Assembly (NCBI RefSeq): GCF_001757355.1
Contig: NZ_MINO01000034.1
Location: 1 to 42,029, forward strand
Direction of reading: 5' to 3'
From: Sphingobium phenoxybenzoativorans
GTDB taxonomy: Bacteria > Pseudomonadota > Alphaproteobacteria > Sphingomonadales > Sphingomonadaceae
DNA: 42,029 bases
The position numbers and the translations under genes were made by a program. The number at the start of each line of letters is the position of its first letter. Positions within the stretch are counted from its first letter, which is position 1. Below the pieces are notes generated by a model. That model was not told where the DNA came from. It did not search any database and worked only from the letters and a program-made list of their open reading frames with translations. This document shows positions 32,441 to 41,520 of the stretch, piece after piece.

Positions 32441-32902
32441 TCAGACCGCCCAACTCGCGACAAGTGCGACGAGCTGACGCAAGGTTTCCTGATCCGGGCG
32501 ACGCCCCAGGATCGCCAGCGGTGTTTCCTCGTGGGCGCTGAAGCCTTCAACCGGCGTCGTCAGGAGCATCAATTGCTCCCAGGGATGAGTGTCGCCGAAG
32601 GCCTCGAGCAATCGCTTGAGATTGGGAAGCGCCTCGCCATTGACGAGCTGGGCAGCCGGATATGGGATTTCAGCGCCATAGGGGACGCCGAGCATCTGCC
32701 GCCGCTGCCGTTGCTTCTTGATGGCGACCGCAGTCACGCCAAGCATCTCGGTAACATCAGTGCGATCAAACATCCTACTGGCGCGCTGAGCCATATCGTC
32801 GCGGAAGCGCGCGGTCTTCTCGCGCGCAGCCCTGATCGCCTCGAAATCAGCTGGCGATTCTGGCGCGACGTCGCCCGGAGCGATTGCAAGTGCCTGGCGC
32901 AT
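32441..32902 (-). CDS. Xre/MbcA/ParS-type antitoxin (partner of RES toxin)
   Basis: The protein has 153 residues. FDRTDVTEMLGVTAVAIKKQ is a short DNA-binding helix pair. The C-terminal part has PNLKRLLEAFGDTHPWEQLM and ILGRRPDQETLRQLVALV, like the toxin-binding domain (DUF2384) of these antitoxins. Gene order and the RES partner support the call. A 9-bp inverted repeat at 32934-32955 lies directly upstream and could be its operator. Confidence 0.75.
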   Translation of the reverse strand: MRQALAIAPGDVAPESPADFEAIRAAREKTARFRDDMAQRASRMFDRTDVTEMLGVTAVAIKKQRQRRQMLGVPYGAEIPYPAAQLVNGEALPNLKRLLEAFGDTHPWEQLMLLTTPVEGFSAHEETPLAILGRRPDQETLRQLVALVASWAV

Positions 32903-32933
32903 CTGAACAAAGCAGACCGGCTATTGACGCTAT

Positions 32934-32955
32934 ACCCATTTAGGTATAAATGGGT
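32934..32955. promoter_or_regulatory. 9-bp inverted repeat between two divergent TA pairs
   Basis: ACCCATTTA-GGTA-TAAATGGGT has perfect arms. It overlaps a second dyad, TATACC-CATTTA-GGTATA. It sits between the RES/Xre pair (minus) and the HigBA-like pair (plus) and overlaps a possible + strand -10 (TATAAA) behind TTGACG at 32924, so one site may control both. Confidence 0.65.
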
Positions 32956-32979
32956 GTTGTAAGATGATGTGGTCCGGGA

Positions 32980-33357
32980 ATGAGTGAGTCAGACAAGGAA
33001 ATAAGATGGCTGGGGAGCACGCTCAAGGATTTGTCGGCCATGCCCGACGAGGTGAAGCGGCCACTGGGTTACGGTCTCCGCTTGGCCCAGAAGGGGGAGC
33101 GTGCGCCGGATGCGAAGACGCTGAAAGGTTATGATGGAGCAGTTGAACTGATCGAGGACCATGATGGCGATTCCTATCGGGCGGTCTACACCACTAGAAT
33201 CGATTCCGCTGTCTATGTGCTGCATTGCTTCCAGAAGAAGTCAACGAACGGGATCGCTATCCCGAAACACGACAAGACGACGATTGAGAGCAGATTGAAA
33301 GATGCCAGGCGGGACGCGGAAGATCAGCGTAGCGCGAGTAAGAGCAAAGGACATTGA
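32980..33357 (+). CDS. HigB/RelE-like toxin (phage Gp49-like)
   Basis: The protein has 125 residues. IRWLGSTLKDLSAMPDEVKR, GLRLAQKGERAPDAKTLKG, YRAVYTTRIDSAVYVLHCFQ and KKSTNGIAIPKHD match the HigB/Gp49 toxin family (RelE superfamily), which cuts mRNA on the ribosome. The 'VYVLH.FQKKS' strand is diagnostic. The ribosome site is weak. The antitoxin gene follows by one base, the toxin-first order of higBA. Confidence 0.88.
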   Translation: MSESDKEIRWLGSTLKDLSAMPDEVKRPLGYGLRLAQKGERAPDAKTLKGYDGAVELIEDHDGDSYRAVYTTRIDSAVYVLHCFQKKSTNGIAIPKHDKTTIESRLKDARRDAEDQRSASKSKGH

Positions 33358-33358
33358 T

Positions 33359-33682
33359 ATGGCTGTCGAACATGTAACTTCCGGCGGAGGCAACGTCTTT
33401 GCCGATCTCGGCTTGGCCGATGCCGATGATCTCAAGGTCAAATCCGACCTGGCGGCACTGATGCTCCGGTCCATCCATGAGCTCAAACTGAGCCAGACTG
33501 TCGCGAGCCGAATGATCGGCATTCCGCAGCCCAAGCTGTCGAAGATCCTGAACGGCAGGTTGGACGGCATCAGCGAAGCCTATATCGCGACGGCTCTCAG
33601 GAAGCTCGGGCATGATGTCGCCTATCAGGTCAGCCCTCGGCATGAGGGCGTCGGGCAGGCTCACGTCATCGAGCTGGTCTGA
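33359..33682 (+). CDS. HigA-like Xre-family antitoxin
   Basis: The protein has 107 residues. LMLRSIHELKLSQTVASRMI followed by GIPQPKLSKILNGRLDGIS is a HTH_XRE domain of the 'NADS/HigA' kind. I start it at 33359, right after the toxin stop; a longer frame to 33302 lies inside the toxin gene. It should neutralise the HigB-like toxin and repress the operon. Confidence 0.88.
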   Translation: MAVEHVTSGGGNVFADLGLADADDLKVKSDLAALMLRSIHELKLSQTVASRMIGIPQPKLSKILNGRLDGISEAYIATALRKLGHDVAYQVSPRHEGVGQAHVIELV

Positions 33683-33710
33683 TCTCCTTTCGGTCAGAAC
33701 GGGCGTGCAC

Positions 33711-34199
33711 ATGCCACATGATTCTGTCGCCGATCAGCCTCCACCACTTACGCCTGCTACCGGGGGGCAAACGCTGCGCGCCCGACACTTTTTCTGGCGT
33801 CCATGGTACGCGAAGCTCTGGTGGGCGACCATTCCGGTCTGGTGGGGAGGGATGGCCCTCTCCACCCGCATCGACACGCTGGAAGCCTTCTATCGTGGGG
33901 GGATCGCGGGCTATCTCGACATCCTGTTCTTTCCGATGACTGCGGTCATGGTGCTGGGCGTCGGTTATGTTCGCGAACGCCTGGATAGTTTCATCGGGCA
34001 AGGCGATGGTGTGCCGCTGTCCGATGAGGAGGGTGACGCCGAGAGACAGCGTGTTTGGGAAGAGCATGAGCGGATGGTGGAGAGATCGCGCGCTTTCGCC
34101 GATCCATTCGACCCCCGATCTGGACCGCTCTGGATCGGCAACCCTTCGAACCCACTGAATCCAGACTACATTGATCCCCACACCGGAAGGCATCGTTAG
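33711..34199 (+). CDS. Hypothetical membrane protein
   Basis: The protein has 162 residues. Two likely membrane segments are around WATIPVWWGGMAL and ILFFPMTAVMVLGVGY. The C-terminal third is hydrophilic and acidic (SDEEGDAERQRVWEEHERMV) and ends DPHTGRHR. No family was recognised. It ends tail to tail with traG, the two stop codons sharing two bases. It may be a transfer-region accessory gene or the last gene of the TA block. Confidence 0.6.
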   Translation: MPHDSVADQPPPLTPATGGQTLRARHFFWRPWYAKLWWATIPVWWGGMALSTRIDTLEAFYRGGIAGYLDILFFPMTAVMVLGVGYVRERLDSFIGQGDGVPLSDEEGDAERQRVWEEHERMVERSRAFADPFDPRSGPLWIGNPSNPLNPDYIDPHTGRHR

Positions 34200-37100
34200 C
34201 GCTTCTTGAATTTACTGTCTCCGTCGCCAGGACTGCCGGCGATGTCGGTCGAGAAACTGCCCTTCGAGAGGACTGAGTTCTGCTCGAGCGAGGTTAATGG
34301 GCCGGTGATATCAAAGGTGGCGCGTCCATTGTCCGCATCCTGAAGGTAGCGATTGCGCATGCCTTCGTTCCCAAGGACGCGGTTCGAAAGTTCGCGGGAG
34401 AAGGTTGCTGCCGGATCGCTGGAGCGCGCTGCGGCACGCTCAGCGGCAGCAATGGATTCCCGGACATCATAGTTCATAACGTCCATCGTGGATTGCGCGG
34501 TTTCGGTAGTGGATCCCTGATCCGTGCTTCGAAAACCTATATTACCACCAAACCGACCGGCTGTCGTTCTCCCTTTGCTAGTTGTCTGGGTAGGTCCTCG
34601 TTGCCGTCCTTTGCCAGACCGCGCGCTGTCGCTCGTGGTTTCACTATCGGAGGTAGATATCGTTCTCCCGATTTCGAGGCCGAAAGTGGTTCCCATTGTT
34701 GTCTGATCCGCGGCGGAACGGGAGAGAGTTCTCTGCCATCCTGTTTGCGCCATGATCGCCTGGACGTCGCGCTGGAGCGTGTCGGCGACCTGTGGCTTCA
34801 ATCTCCATTCGCCTTTGCGGTCCATCTCGAATCCGCCGCGCAGCCAGTTGGCGAGCATAGCCTGCCCCTCGGCGCCACCGCCCATGAAATGCTCGATCGT
34901 GTCAGGCCCTGCCTGCTTGCCAGCCTCGAACCGGGTACTGGTGTCGCTGCGTGCCGAGCGGCTGAAATCCGTGCCGCTGGAAACCAGAAGATCATTGTGC
35001 GCGAAACTGAACCGTGCGTGCCCGCCATTGGCGATCGCGCCAAGCTGGCTCTCGTTGATAAGCCCGGCCTTCCACATCGCAGCAGCGGTCTCCGGGGTGA
35101 GATTGAGGCCGAGGTCACCATTCTGGTCCATGGCGATCTGGCGCTTCGTGAGGTTGATGCCGTTCTCGGCAAGGAGACCCTGCATACGGGTCAAGCGCTC
35201 CCGATCGACGATCGAGGTGATGCGCTCGTTGCGCGCGCGATCAGCGATGCCCCCGGCGCCGCCTTCGGCCATATCGACCTGGTTCCCCGCTGTGCGGCTC
35301 AGCGCCTGGATGAAGCTGTCGAGCCGTGCTGCCTCCCGCGTCGAGACGCCCGCCGCAGCTGCGCCCTCTGCGAACCCGAAATTTTCCGATTGGCGCCGCT
35401 GCTCGCCGATGCGCGCCGCGCTTCGCGTGCCCGTTGTTCCAACCTCTCGCTGCGCGTCAAGCTTGCCGGACCGTTCGGCGAAATCGTAGCCCGACGCCTC
35501 GCGCGTGCGTCCATAGATGCTGGTCCCTTCGCGGCCGGCCTCGGCCGTCGCGCCATCGGCTGTCCCGACCTGGACGGCCGCATTATAGCGTTCGAGCGCG
35601 GCCTCGATTTGCGCCTCATTGCGCCCCGTCGCGCGGGACAGTTGAGTTATGGCGGAACTGCGCGCTTCGCCCGACAGCGCATTGATGAAGCCGATCCGGC
35701 GCGAAGTTTCATCGACTGACAGGCCGAGCATCGCCGCCGCTTCGCGCTGGCCCTGATTGCTGCCGCTTCGCCAGCCCTGCTCGGTCGCGACATTGGCACG
35801 CTCGACGCCTGCAACATTGTCGCCGGCATAGTCGCGGCGTCCCTCCATCGCGCCGACCTGGACCTGCGCGGACGTGAGGTCGTTGCGCAGCATCTGCTCC
35901 TGATCATAAGTGTTGGCGATCAGCTTGGCGAATGTCGGATCAGCCTGGGCGTCGCCGATCACGCCTGATGCCTTGAGCTGGGCATCAGCCGGCGAATAAC
36001 CGGCGCGTTCAAAATGCCGGGCCGCCCCCTGCATCATCATGCTGTAAGCGCGCTGGTCGCCGAAGGCGCGCCACTGGACGAGGTTCTGGCTGAAGGCCGC
36101 GAACGCCTTCTCGCCGGCCTCGTCCTGACCAAAATAGCTCGTGCCCAGACCCCTCAGGGCATCCTTCTCCGCGAACTGATGGATCGCTGTAGTGGCCGCA
36201 TTGGCCTGGACGGCGCGCGCGACCCCGGGATCGGCAAGGTCCCGGCCACCCAGCGCGGGAGCGAGGCTCCCCATCTGGCGCGAGCCTTCGATGCCGCCGA
36301 GTGCGAACGCCGTTCCGCCCGGCGTGCCAGGACGCTCGCCAAGGATATGTCCCGCCTCGCCATAGCTTCGGTTCGCATTGAAGGTCGAACGCTCCCCAAA
36401 ATCGCCAAAGCTCGAAGCGGCGGCCGCGCGGGTACGCGTTCCCATGGCTGAAGCCTGGGCCTCGAGCGCGGATGCCTGTCCCTCGGCGGTGCCCATCGGC
36501 GCGGCGGCGGCCGTGCCCTGGCTCGCTATCCCGAGCGACCCTGAGGTGAAGGAGGTGAACACATTGCCGCTGAAGCGGAAGACTGTGAAAACGAACGCGC
36601 CGGCGAGGCCAGCGGCGGCGGTCCGGAAGCTGCCGAAGATCGCCAGCGCCTTCATCGCCGCCGATGGCGCCAATAGCCAGGCATTGGCGGCGAGCGCGTT
36701 CGAGCGCAGTTCGGCGAGCGTCGCGGTCGCGCGCCCGAGGGTCAACTGATAGATCCCCGCGTCGATCACGCCCCAGAGCGCCACGAACACGAACATACCG
36801 AGGGCAAAGCTCGCCACGCGCAGGTTGATGGGCGTCAGGATGAACAGCAGCGCGATCGGGATCATGAACAACATGATGCCGAACACCGTGGCGCGGATCG
36901 TCGGCATCCATTCGTTCGCGACCGACATGGTGGCGAGACCATTGGAGATGACCGCCCGGTTGGCCATCACCCTGGCGGCGCTCGCCGGGGAATCCTCGAA
37001 CAGGACGTCGCCTACGGTGTTGCCCAGCAGGATGTGGGTCAGAAAGGCTTGCGCGCTGAGCGGCCGGCCAAGCATCATCTGCCCCATCTCCCCAAGCTGC

Positions 37101-37960
37101 TGGCGGCAACGCGTCATCTGCTGTGCATTGCCAGTATCATAGCCCGTTCGGGTGCAGATCTGGTTGGTGTAGCTTTCGAACAGGACGGGATCGGACAGGC
37201 GATCGGAGATGTGCGTCCAGGCGTCGCTGCAGCTGACCGTCGTTCCACCCTTGTCGGATTGCGTGTAGACCGTGGAGAAGGTGGATGGCCCGGCCATCGC
37301 CGCGAACGAAGCAGGCAGATCGGTCGAGGTCCGGAACAGCTGGTCATCGTCCACGCCATAAGCCGCCGACACACGGGCGACCGGATAGCATTGGCGGACA
37401 TAGTCCTTGATCGTCGCGTCGAGGAACACGTCGGTCATCGGACCGCGCGGCGAAACGGCGTTTAGGAAAAGGTCGAAGCTGTGCCCGCCGGCACCGAACT
37501 CGATCTTCGCATTGGGGTCCAGCGTGTTGTCGTCGATCGTCTCGACCATCGCGCGTTCCATCATGTTGGTCGCTCCGGCGACGAGTACGAGGAGGTTGGG
37601 GACGCCGCCGACAGGCTGATAGGCATTGCGCACGCGGTCATAGACATGGACCGTCCCGGTCGTGGCGATGAGGCCGACAAACAGGCCGATACCGATCAGG
37701 ATCTGGAAGCCGAAGGCGACTAGGCCCATGCCGGTCCCGCGCACGCTGGCGATGATTGCACCGAGACCGATGCCGACCGTCGCGACGATCATCACCAGCG
37801 TCTCGTAGCGCGGATCGCTGAAGATCATCGAGACTAGGCGAAAGGCATCGACCGTCTCGGCGAAGCCGTCATAGGTGTGGAAGCTCGTATCGACCGCCAG
37901 GGCGGGCGTGGCGAGAAGCAGGGCGGGAAGGGCGGCAAAGAGCCTCGCAAGCCGGCGCAT
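34196..37960 (-). CDS. traG: Conjugal transfer protein TraG (F-type)
   Basis: The protein has 1,254 residues. A signal peptide (residues 1-22) is followed by the TraG N-terminal domain with several membrane helices (about residues 50-110 and 350-480; e.g. MLFMIPIALLFILTPINLRV). A long periplasmic tail follows, rich in Ala, Gln and Arg with TraG-like repeats (RSARSDTSTRFEAG). F TraG stabilises mating pairs through its N-terminal part and acts in entry exclusion through its C-terminal part. It is the last gene of the transfer operon here, 11 bases after traH. A short convergent gene meets its end. Confidence 0.88.
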   Translation of the reverse strand: MRRLARLFAALPALLLATPALAVDTSFHTYDGFAETVDAFRLVSMIFSDPRYETLVMIVATVGIGLGAIIASVRGTGMGLVAFGFQILIGIGLFVGLIATTGTVHVYDRVRNAYQPVGGVPNLLVLVAGATNMMERAMVETIDDNTLDPNAKIEFGAGGHSFDLFLNAVSPRGPMTDVFLDATIKDYVRQCYPVARVSAAYGVDDDQLFRTSTDLPASFAAMAGPSTFSTVYTQSDKGGTTVSCSDAWTHISDRLSDPVLFESYTNQICTRTGYDTGNAQQMTRCRQQLGEMGQMMLGRPLSAQAFLTHILLGNTVGDVLFEDSPASAARVMANRAVISNGLATMSVANEWMPTIRATVFGIMLFMIPIALLFILTPINLRVASFALGMFVFVALWGVIDAGIYQLTLGRATATLAELRSNALAANAWLLAPSAAMKALAIFGSFRTAAAGLAGAFVFTVFRFSGNVFTSFTSGSLGIASQGTAAAAPMGTAEGQASALEAQASAMGTRTRAAAASSFGDFGERSTFNANRSYGEAGHILGERPGTPGGTAFALGGIEGSRQMGSLAPALGGRDLADPGVARAVQANAATTAIHQFAEKDALRGLGTSYFGQDEAGEKAFAAFSQNLVQWRAFGDQRAYSMMMQGAARHFERAGYSPADAQLKASGVIGDAQADPTFAKLIANTYDQEQMLRNDLTSAQVQVGAMEGRRDYAGDNVAGVERANVATEQGWRSGSNQGQREAAAMLGLSVDETSRRIGFINALSGEARSSAITQLSRATGRNEAQIEAALERYNAAVQVGTADGATAEAGREGTSIYGRTREASGYDFAERSGKLDAQREVGTTGTRSAARIGEQRRQSENFGFAEGAAAAGVSTREAARLDSFIQALSRTAGNQVDMAEGGAGGIADRARNERITSIVDRERLTRMQGLLAENGINLTKRQIAMDQNGDLGLNLTPETAAAMWKAGLINESQLGAIANGGHARFSFAHNDLLVSSGTDFSRSARSDTSTRFEAGKQAGPDTIEHFMGGGAEGQAMLANWLRGGFEMDRKGEWRLKPQVADTLQRDVQAIMAQTGWQRTLSRSAADQTTMGTTFGLEIGRTISTSDSETTSDSARSGKGRQRGPTQTTSKGRTTAGRFGGNIGFRSTDQGSTTETAQSTMDVMNYDVRESIAAAERAAARSSDPAATFSRELSNRVLGNEGMRNRYLQDADNGRATFDITGPLTSLEQNSVLSKGSFSTDIAGSPGDGDSKFKKR

Positions 37961-37971
37961 GATGGTGTGTC

Positions 37972-39396
37972 CTATTGATTGCGGGCAGCGGCGCCGGCGG
38001 CATCGCGCGCGTCGCGGTCGCGCTCCCGCAGGAGTCCGGCATAATTGGTGGAGAGGTTGGCCTGATTGAGAGCTGCCATGTAGCTTTGGCGCATCTGCGC
38101 GCGTTGGCGCAGCACTTCGTCTCTCAGGTCACGCAGCTGCTCGATCCCCTTGGACAGGATGCGCGTCTGACAGACATTCTTGTTGTTGCCGTCTGCCGAT
38201 CCCGCGACGGTCGCGCCGCGCTCGGCATTGGTCACGGTGAAATCGATCGTGCGGGTCAGGTCATTGAGCATCTGGTAGGCGAGGGTGAGCGCGACCAGTT
38301 CGTCGGTATCTGCAATCACGGAATCGACGACGCCCTGGCGCACGCCCCATTCGAGCATCCGGTAGACCGGCAGCGTTCGGACGTTGGCGACGAACTGTCG
38401 TTCCTCGGCCGAGAGCGCCGCCCGCGTGCGGATCTTGGTGGCGATCGACTGCATGCGCTCGCGGGCGAGCACGAGGGCACCCCGTCCCGAGCCGTCCTGT
38501 GCGCAATCCGCACCCGTCGGCGGGAAATTGAGCGTCCTGCGTTGGACCCGGCCGGTCAGGAAGTCCTGCGCGCTTTCCGTATCCTGCGCGGGACATTGGG
38601 GAATGGCTGTGAACAGCGGTACCCGGTCGCCATCGTCCCAGCGCATATAGACGTCACCGACCCGGGCCCGCATGACGCTTGCCCAGTCGCCAGCGCCGAC
38701 GCGCGAGGCGGCATGGGACAACAGCGAGCCGGTACGGAAGATGTCGGTCACCTCCGCTGGGCAGTTGGCGAGCGCGTCCTTCAGATCCTCGGTGGGGTTG
38801 TTGTTGTTCGCCTCGATCTTCTCGCGGCTCTGCTGATAGCTCTTGGCGAAGCCCTGCTTGACCGAGCGATAGCCGGTCATCTCCTCGATGATACCCGACA
38901 TGTTGTCGTCGCCCTTGGCTATCTGCACCATGCGATTGGCGAGCCGGCAATCATTGACCTGGATCGAGTTCAGGAAATTGGTCGCTGCTTCCATCTTCGA
39001 GATGATGTTGCCCATCTTCTCGTCCAGCGTTTCGAGCAGATACTGGAACGCCACCGCAGGCGCGGCCTGCAGAATGCTCTCGAGCTTCTGGACCAGATAG
39101 TCGGGATCAAGGAATGACATGCCGCCCAGGAACATGTCGATACCGCCGCAGCCGGCTTTCACCTTTGGCAGGCTGACGGACATGAGATAATCATTATGGA
39201 CGTCGACACGGCCCGACATGCCGCCGGCCGTCACATAGCCGCGCGTCTGGTCCTCGAACGAACCGGGAGAGGTATAGGTGACATTGTCGAACCAGCTTTC
39301 CGCCCAGCTCTGCGCATGGGCAGGCGCGGTCGAGACGAATGTGGCAAGGACAAGCGCGATCAGCGCGCGCGCAGCGGTGCGATACCGACCGAACAT
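37972..39396 (-). CDS. traH: Conjugal transfer pilus assembly protein TraH
   Basis: The protein has 474 residues. It has a signal peptide (MFGRYRTAARALIALVLATF, cleaved near AHA-QSW), a conserved region CGGIDMFLGGMSFLDPDYLV, SIQVNDCRLANRM and a long coiled region ending RDAAGAAARNQ. F-type TraH proteins assemble the pilus at the outer membrane with TraF and TraG. Gene order with traF and traG supports it. The ATG at 39396 has GGAG upstream; a longer frame to 39891 is out of context. Confidence 0.9.
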   Translation of the reverse strand: MFGRYRTAARALIALVLATFVSTAPAHAQSWAESWFDNVTYTSPGSFEDQTRGYVTAGGMSGRVDVHNDYLMSVSLPKVKAGCGGIDMFLGGMSFLDPDYLVQKLESILQAAPAVAFQYLLETLDEKMGNIISKMEAATNFLNSIQVNDCRLANRMVQIAKGDDNMSGIIEEMTGYRSVKQGFAKSYQQSREKIEANNNNPTEDLKDALANCPAEVTDIFRTGSLLSHAASRVGAGDWASVMRARVGDVYMRWDDGDRVPLFTAIPQCPAQDTESAQDFLTGRVQRRTLNFPPTGADCAQDGSGRGALVLARERMQSIATKIRTRAALSAEERQFVANVRTLPVYRMLEWGVRQGVVDSVIADTDELVALTLAYQMLNDLTRTIDFTVTNAERGATVAGSADGNNKNVCQTRILSKGIEQLRDLRDEVLRQRAQMRQSYMAALNQANLSTNYAGLLRERDRDARDAAGAAARNQ

Positions 39397-39449
39397 GGCG
39401 GACTCCGGACAATCTGGGTTGGGGGCGGAAGGACTGAGGCCGCCATTGC

Positions 39450-40025
39450 TCAGTGCCTTCCGTTGCGGGTCGCCGGCAGCCCCACGATGCCGGTGAATTT
39501 GGACATGGCGCGGACGCCGACCGCGGGTCTCACGCCCGTCAGCATCTTTGCGGCAAGATAGAGATTGCGCGCGAGGTTGGGCGCGTGGTCGGTGCCAATC
39601 GCCACCGGCACGACGCGGATGTCGTCCGCGATCGGCCGCACCCAGGCGACCGGATGTCCGACCCAGGGGAGACCAAGGCGCCCCGACCGGATCATCGCCT
39701 CCTGGGCGCCAATCGTGCGAACCTGCCAGCCATAGCGCGTGCCGAGGGCCGTCAGCTTGCTCCAGAGATCGCCGCAGGGCACGCATCCGGGCGCCGTGGT
39801 CATCTCGATCACGAACGCGGCCCCGTGGCCGCGCAGCGTCGCGGTGAAATCGTCCGGGAAGTCGCGCGTTACGGGCACTCGTGACAGCCATGCCTGCATC
39901 GTCTTTGCATCGCCAACCGGATGGATCGCGGCCCGCATCGCGTCATCGGGCGTCACGGTCTGTGCGGACGCAGACCCCATGCCGATCACCAGGCCTGGGA
40001 TGCCGAGGAGGATGAGCGCGCGCAT
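39450..40025 (-). CDS. TrbB-like thioredoxin-fold conjugation protein
   Basis: The protein has 191 residues. It has a signal peptide (MRALILLGIPGLVIGMGSAS, cleaved near ASA-QTV), then a thioredoxin-like domain with the redox site CVPC in TTAPGCVPCGDLWSKL. F plasmid TrbB is a periplasmic disulfide isomerase needed for transfer proteins with many Cys. It starts as TGATG on the traF stop. Between traF and traH, this is its expected neighbourhood. Confidence 0.78.
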   Translation of the reverse strand: MRALILLGIPGLVIGMGSASAQTVTPDDAMRAAIHPVGDAKTMQAWLSRVPVTRDFPDDFTATLRGHGAAFVIEMTTAPGCVPCGDLWSKLTALGTRYGWQVRTIGAQEAMIRSGRLGLPWVGHPVAWVRPIADDIRVVPVAIGTDHAPNLARNLYLAAKMLTGVRPAVGVRAMSKFTGIVGLPATRNGRH

Positions 40026-40918
40026 CACGGCTTCTGTCCGGTCGAGGCGTCGACAAGATCGCCGCCGAGTGCGCGGGGGTCGGTGGCGGAGACCGGGCCG
40101 TTGCCGAGCGCGTCGAAGAAGCCGGCATCCTCGCCCGGACCCGTCATGAACTGTTCGGGCCGGATATCGCCGCGCAGCAGGCGCACCGCCTGATACGCCA
40201 TCTGCGCGAGATTGGGATAAGCCTCCACGCCGGACGCAATGACCATGCGCTGCTGGCTTCCACGGCGAATGATCATCGTCGTGGGCGTGATCTCTACCCC
40301 GAACCGCTGGCTGACATCCGGCCGCTTGTCGACATCCATGAGCGTGACCTGCCAGCCCATCTCTTCCTGGAAACGCTGGATGATCGGCCACTGGACGCGG
40401 CAATAGCCGCAGGTCGAACGCGAGAACATGACGAGCGCGAACTCGCCCGCATGGGCGCGCAGGTAGGACCGACGGATGGCGTCCTTCTGCGCGCCAAGCT
40501 CCGAGCGGGCATCGCCGACCATGGGGTTTGCGGACTTCGAGTTGAGCTCGGGATGTTGCAGCATTGCGATCTGCGTCACGCCGGCGAACGCGCGCGCCTT
40601 GCGCCGCGCGAAGTCCTGAAGCCGCCAAAAATCGGCGACGGCATCGACCGTCAGCACGGTCGCGGCATAATCGCGCTGCTCTTCGATGAGCTTGCGGATC
40701 TTCGGCGGGGTCCAGGTAGCCAGTTCCGCCATCGGTGGTATGACGGGTTTGACCAATCCGTCCGGCTCGGCTCTTTCCTCAGGCTTTGGCCGGGGCGCTT
40801 CATACCACCAATAGCCTTGGCGCTGTCCTTGAGCCTGCCCTTCTGTCTGGGCGTTCGCCGGCATCGAGGCAAGAACGATAGATGTCGCTGCCGCGACGAT
40901 CAGCCGCCGCGCGCTCAC
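40025..40918 (-). CDS. traF: Conjugal transfer protein TraF (F-type, thioredoxin-like)
   Basis: The protein has 297 residues. The signal peptide is LIVAAATSIVLASMPANA. KPVIPPMAELATWTPPKIRK lies in the middle, then a thioredoxin-like domain with STCGYCRVQWP and a cis-Pro region (EITPTT). It belongs to the F-type TraF family (pilus assembly, works with TraH). The start is GTG at 40918, overlapping the peptidase stop as GTGA; a longer frame to 41038 would have no signal peptide at its start. Confidence 0.88.
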   Translation of the reverse strand: MSARRLIVAAATSIVLASMPANAQTEGQAQGQRQGYWWYEAPRPKPEERAEPDGLVKPVIPPMAELATWTPPKIRKLIEEQRDYAATVLTVDAVADFWRLQDFARRKARAFAGVTQIAMLQHPELNSKSANPMVGDARSELGAQKDAIRRSYLRAHAGEFALVMFSRSTCGYCRVQWPIIQRFQEEMGWQVTLMDVDKRPDVSQRFGVEITPTTMIIRRGSQQRMVIASGVEAYPNLAQMAYQAVRLLRGDIRPEQFMTGPGEDAGFFDALGNGPVSATDPRALGGDLVDASTGQKP

Positions 40919-41520
40919 AGGATGCGCTCCATCCTGGTAAGGTTTGCGATCGGCAGCAGCCCGAAATAGCGGCTGTCGAACCCGCGCGGGTGCGTCGAGC
41001 CGACATAGGCCATCCCGGCGGGGATGAGGCCGCTCCACTTCATATGGTCAAGCTTCAGCCCGTTATGGGCTTGGGGCAGGCTGACGCCGAGCAACTGGCC
41101 GTTGCAATAATAATGGCCGTCCCAGCCGTTTTGGGTCAGCGGTGAGGGCGTTTCGAACATGGTGAGCCGATCACCGGGGAGGCACAGCGCATGCTTGGTA
41201 ACGGAGACTGGCTTCGGCCCGGCGATCGGGTGATGCAGGGTGAACATCACATAGTCGCCGCGCAGGATCGGCCCCGGGCTCTTGCGCACGGCAAAGGCCT
41301 CGATCGACGGGGTCATGACCAGGGTCACTTGCGGCATCACCAGCGCTGCGCAGAGGGCGAGCGGCAACACGACCAGCATCGCGCGCCATAGGCGGTCGGG
41401 GCGCGCAGGCTGATCCGGGCCGGGAGCGCCGAGCGCGACCGCGGCCTTGCGGGGAAGACGCCGCAGGCGTGGCCATAAGCCGGCCGTCCACCTAGCGAGC
41501 AACCAGAAGAGCCTGAGCAT
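40915..41520 (-). CDS. S26-family signal peptidase of the conjugation system
   Basis: The protein has 201 residues. A membrane helix (about residues 45-68, AMLVVLPLALCAALVMPQVT) is followed by the catalytic Ser72 in MTPSIEAF, GDYVMFTLHHP, and the general base Lys109 in TKHALCLPGDRLTM. The end has VPAGMAYVGSTHPRGFDSRY-type sequence. This is a serine-lysine peptidase of the TraF(RP4)/LepB family that may process pilin or other transfer precursors. The name clash with F-type TraF is only historic. The start at 41520 overlaps trbC by 29 bases. Confidence 0.88.
   Translation of the reverse strand: MLRLFWLLARWTAGLWPRLRRLPRKAAVALGAPGPDQPARPDRLWRAMLVVLPLALCAALVMPQVTLVMTPSIEAFAVRKSPGPILRGDYVMFTLHHPIAGPKPVSVTKHALCLPGDRLTMFETPSPLTQNGWDGHYYCNGQLLGVSLPQAHNGLKLDHMKWSGLIPAGMAYVGSTHPRGFDSRYFGLLPIANLTRMERIL

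Noticed and set aside
34493..35719. Long + strand frame opposite traG
   Set aside because: Shadow of traG; composition is Arg/Ala-rich without domains.
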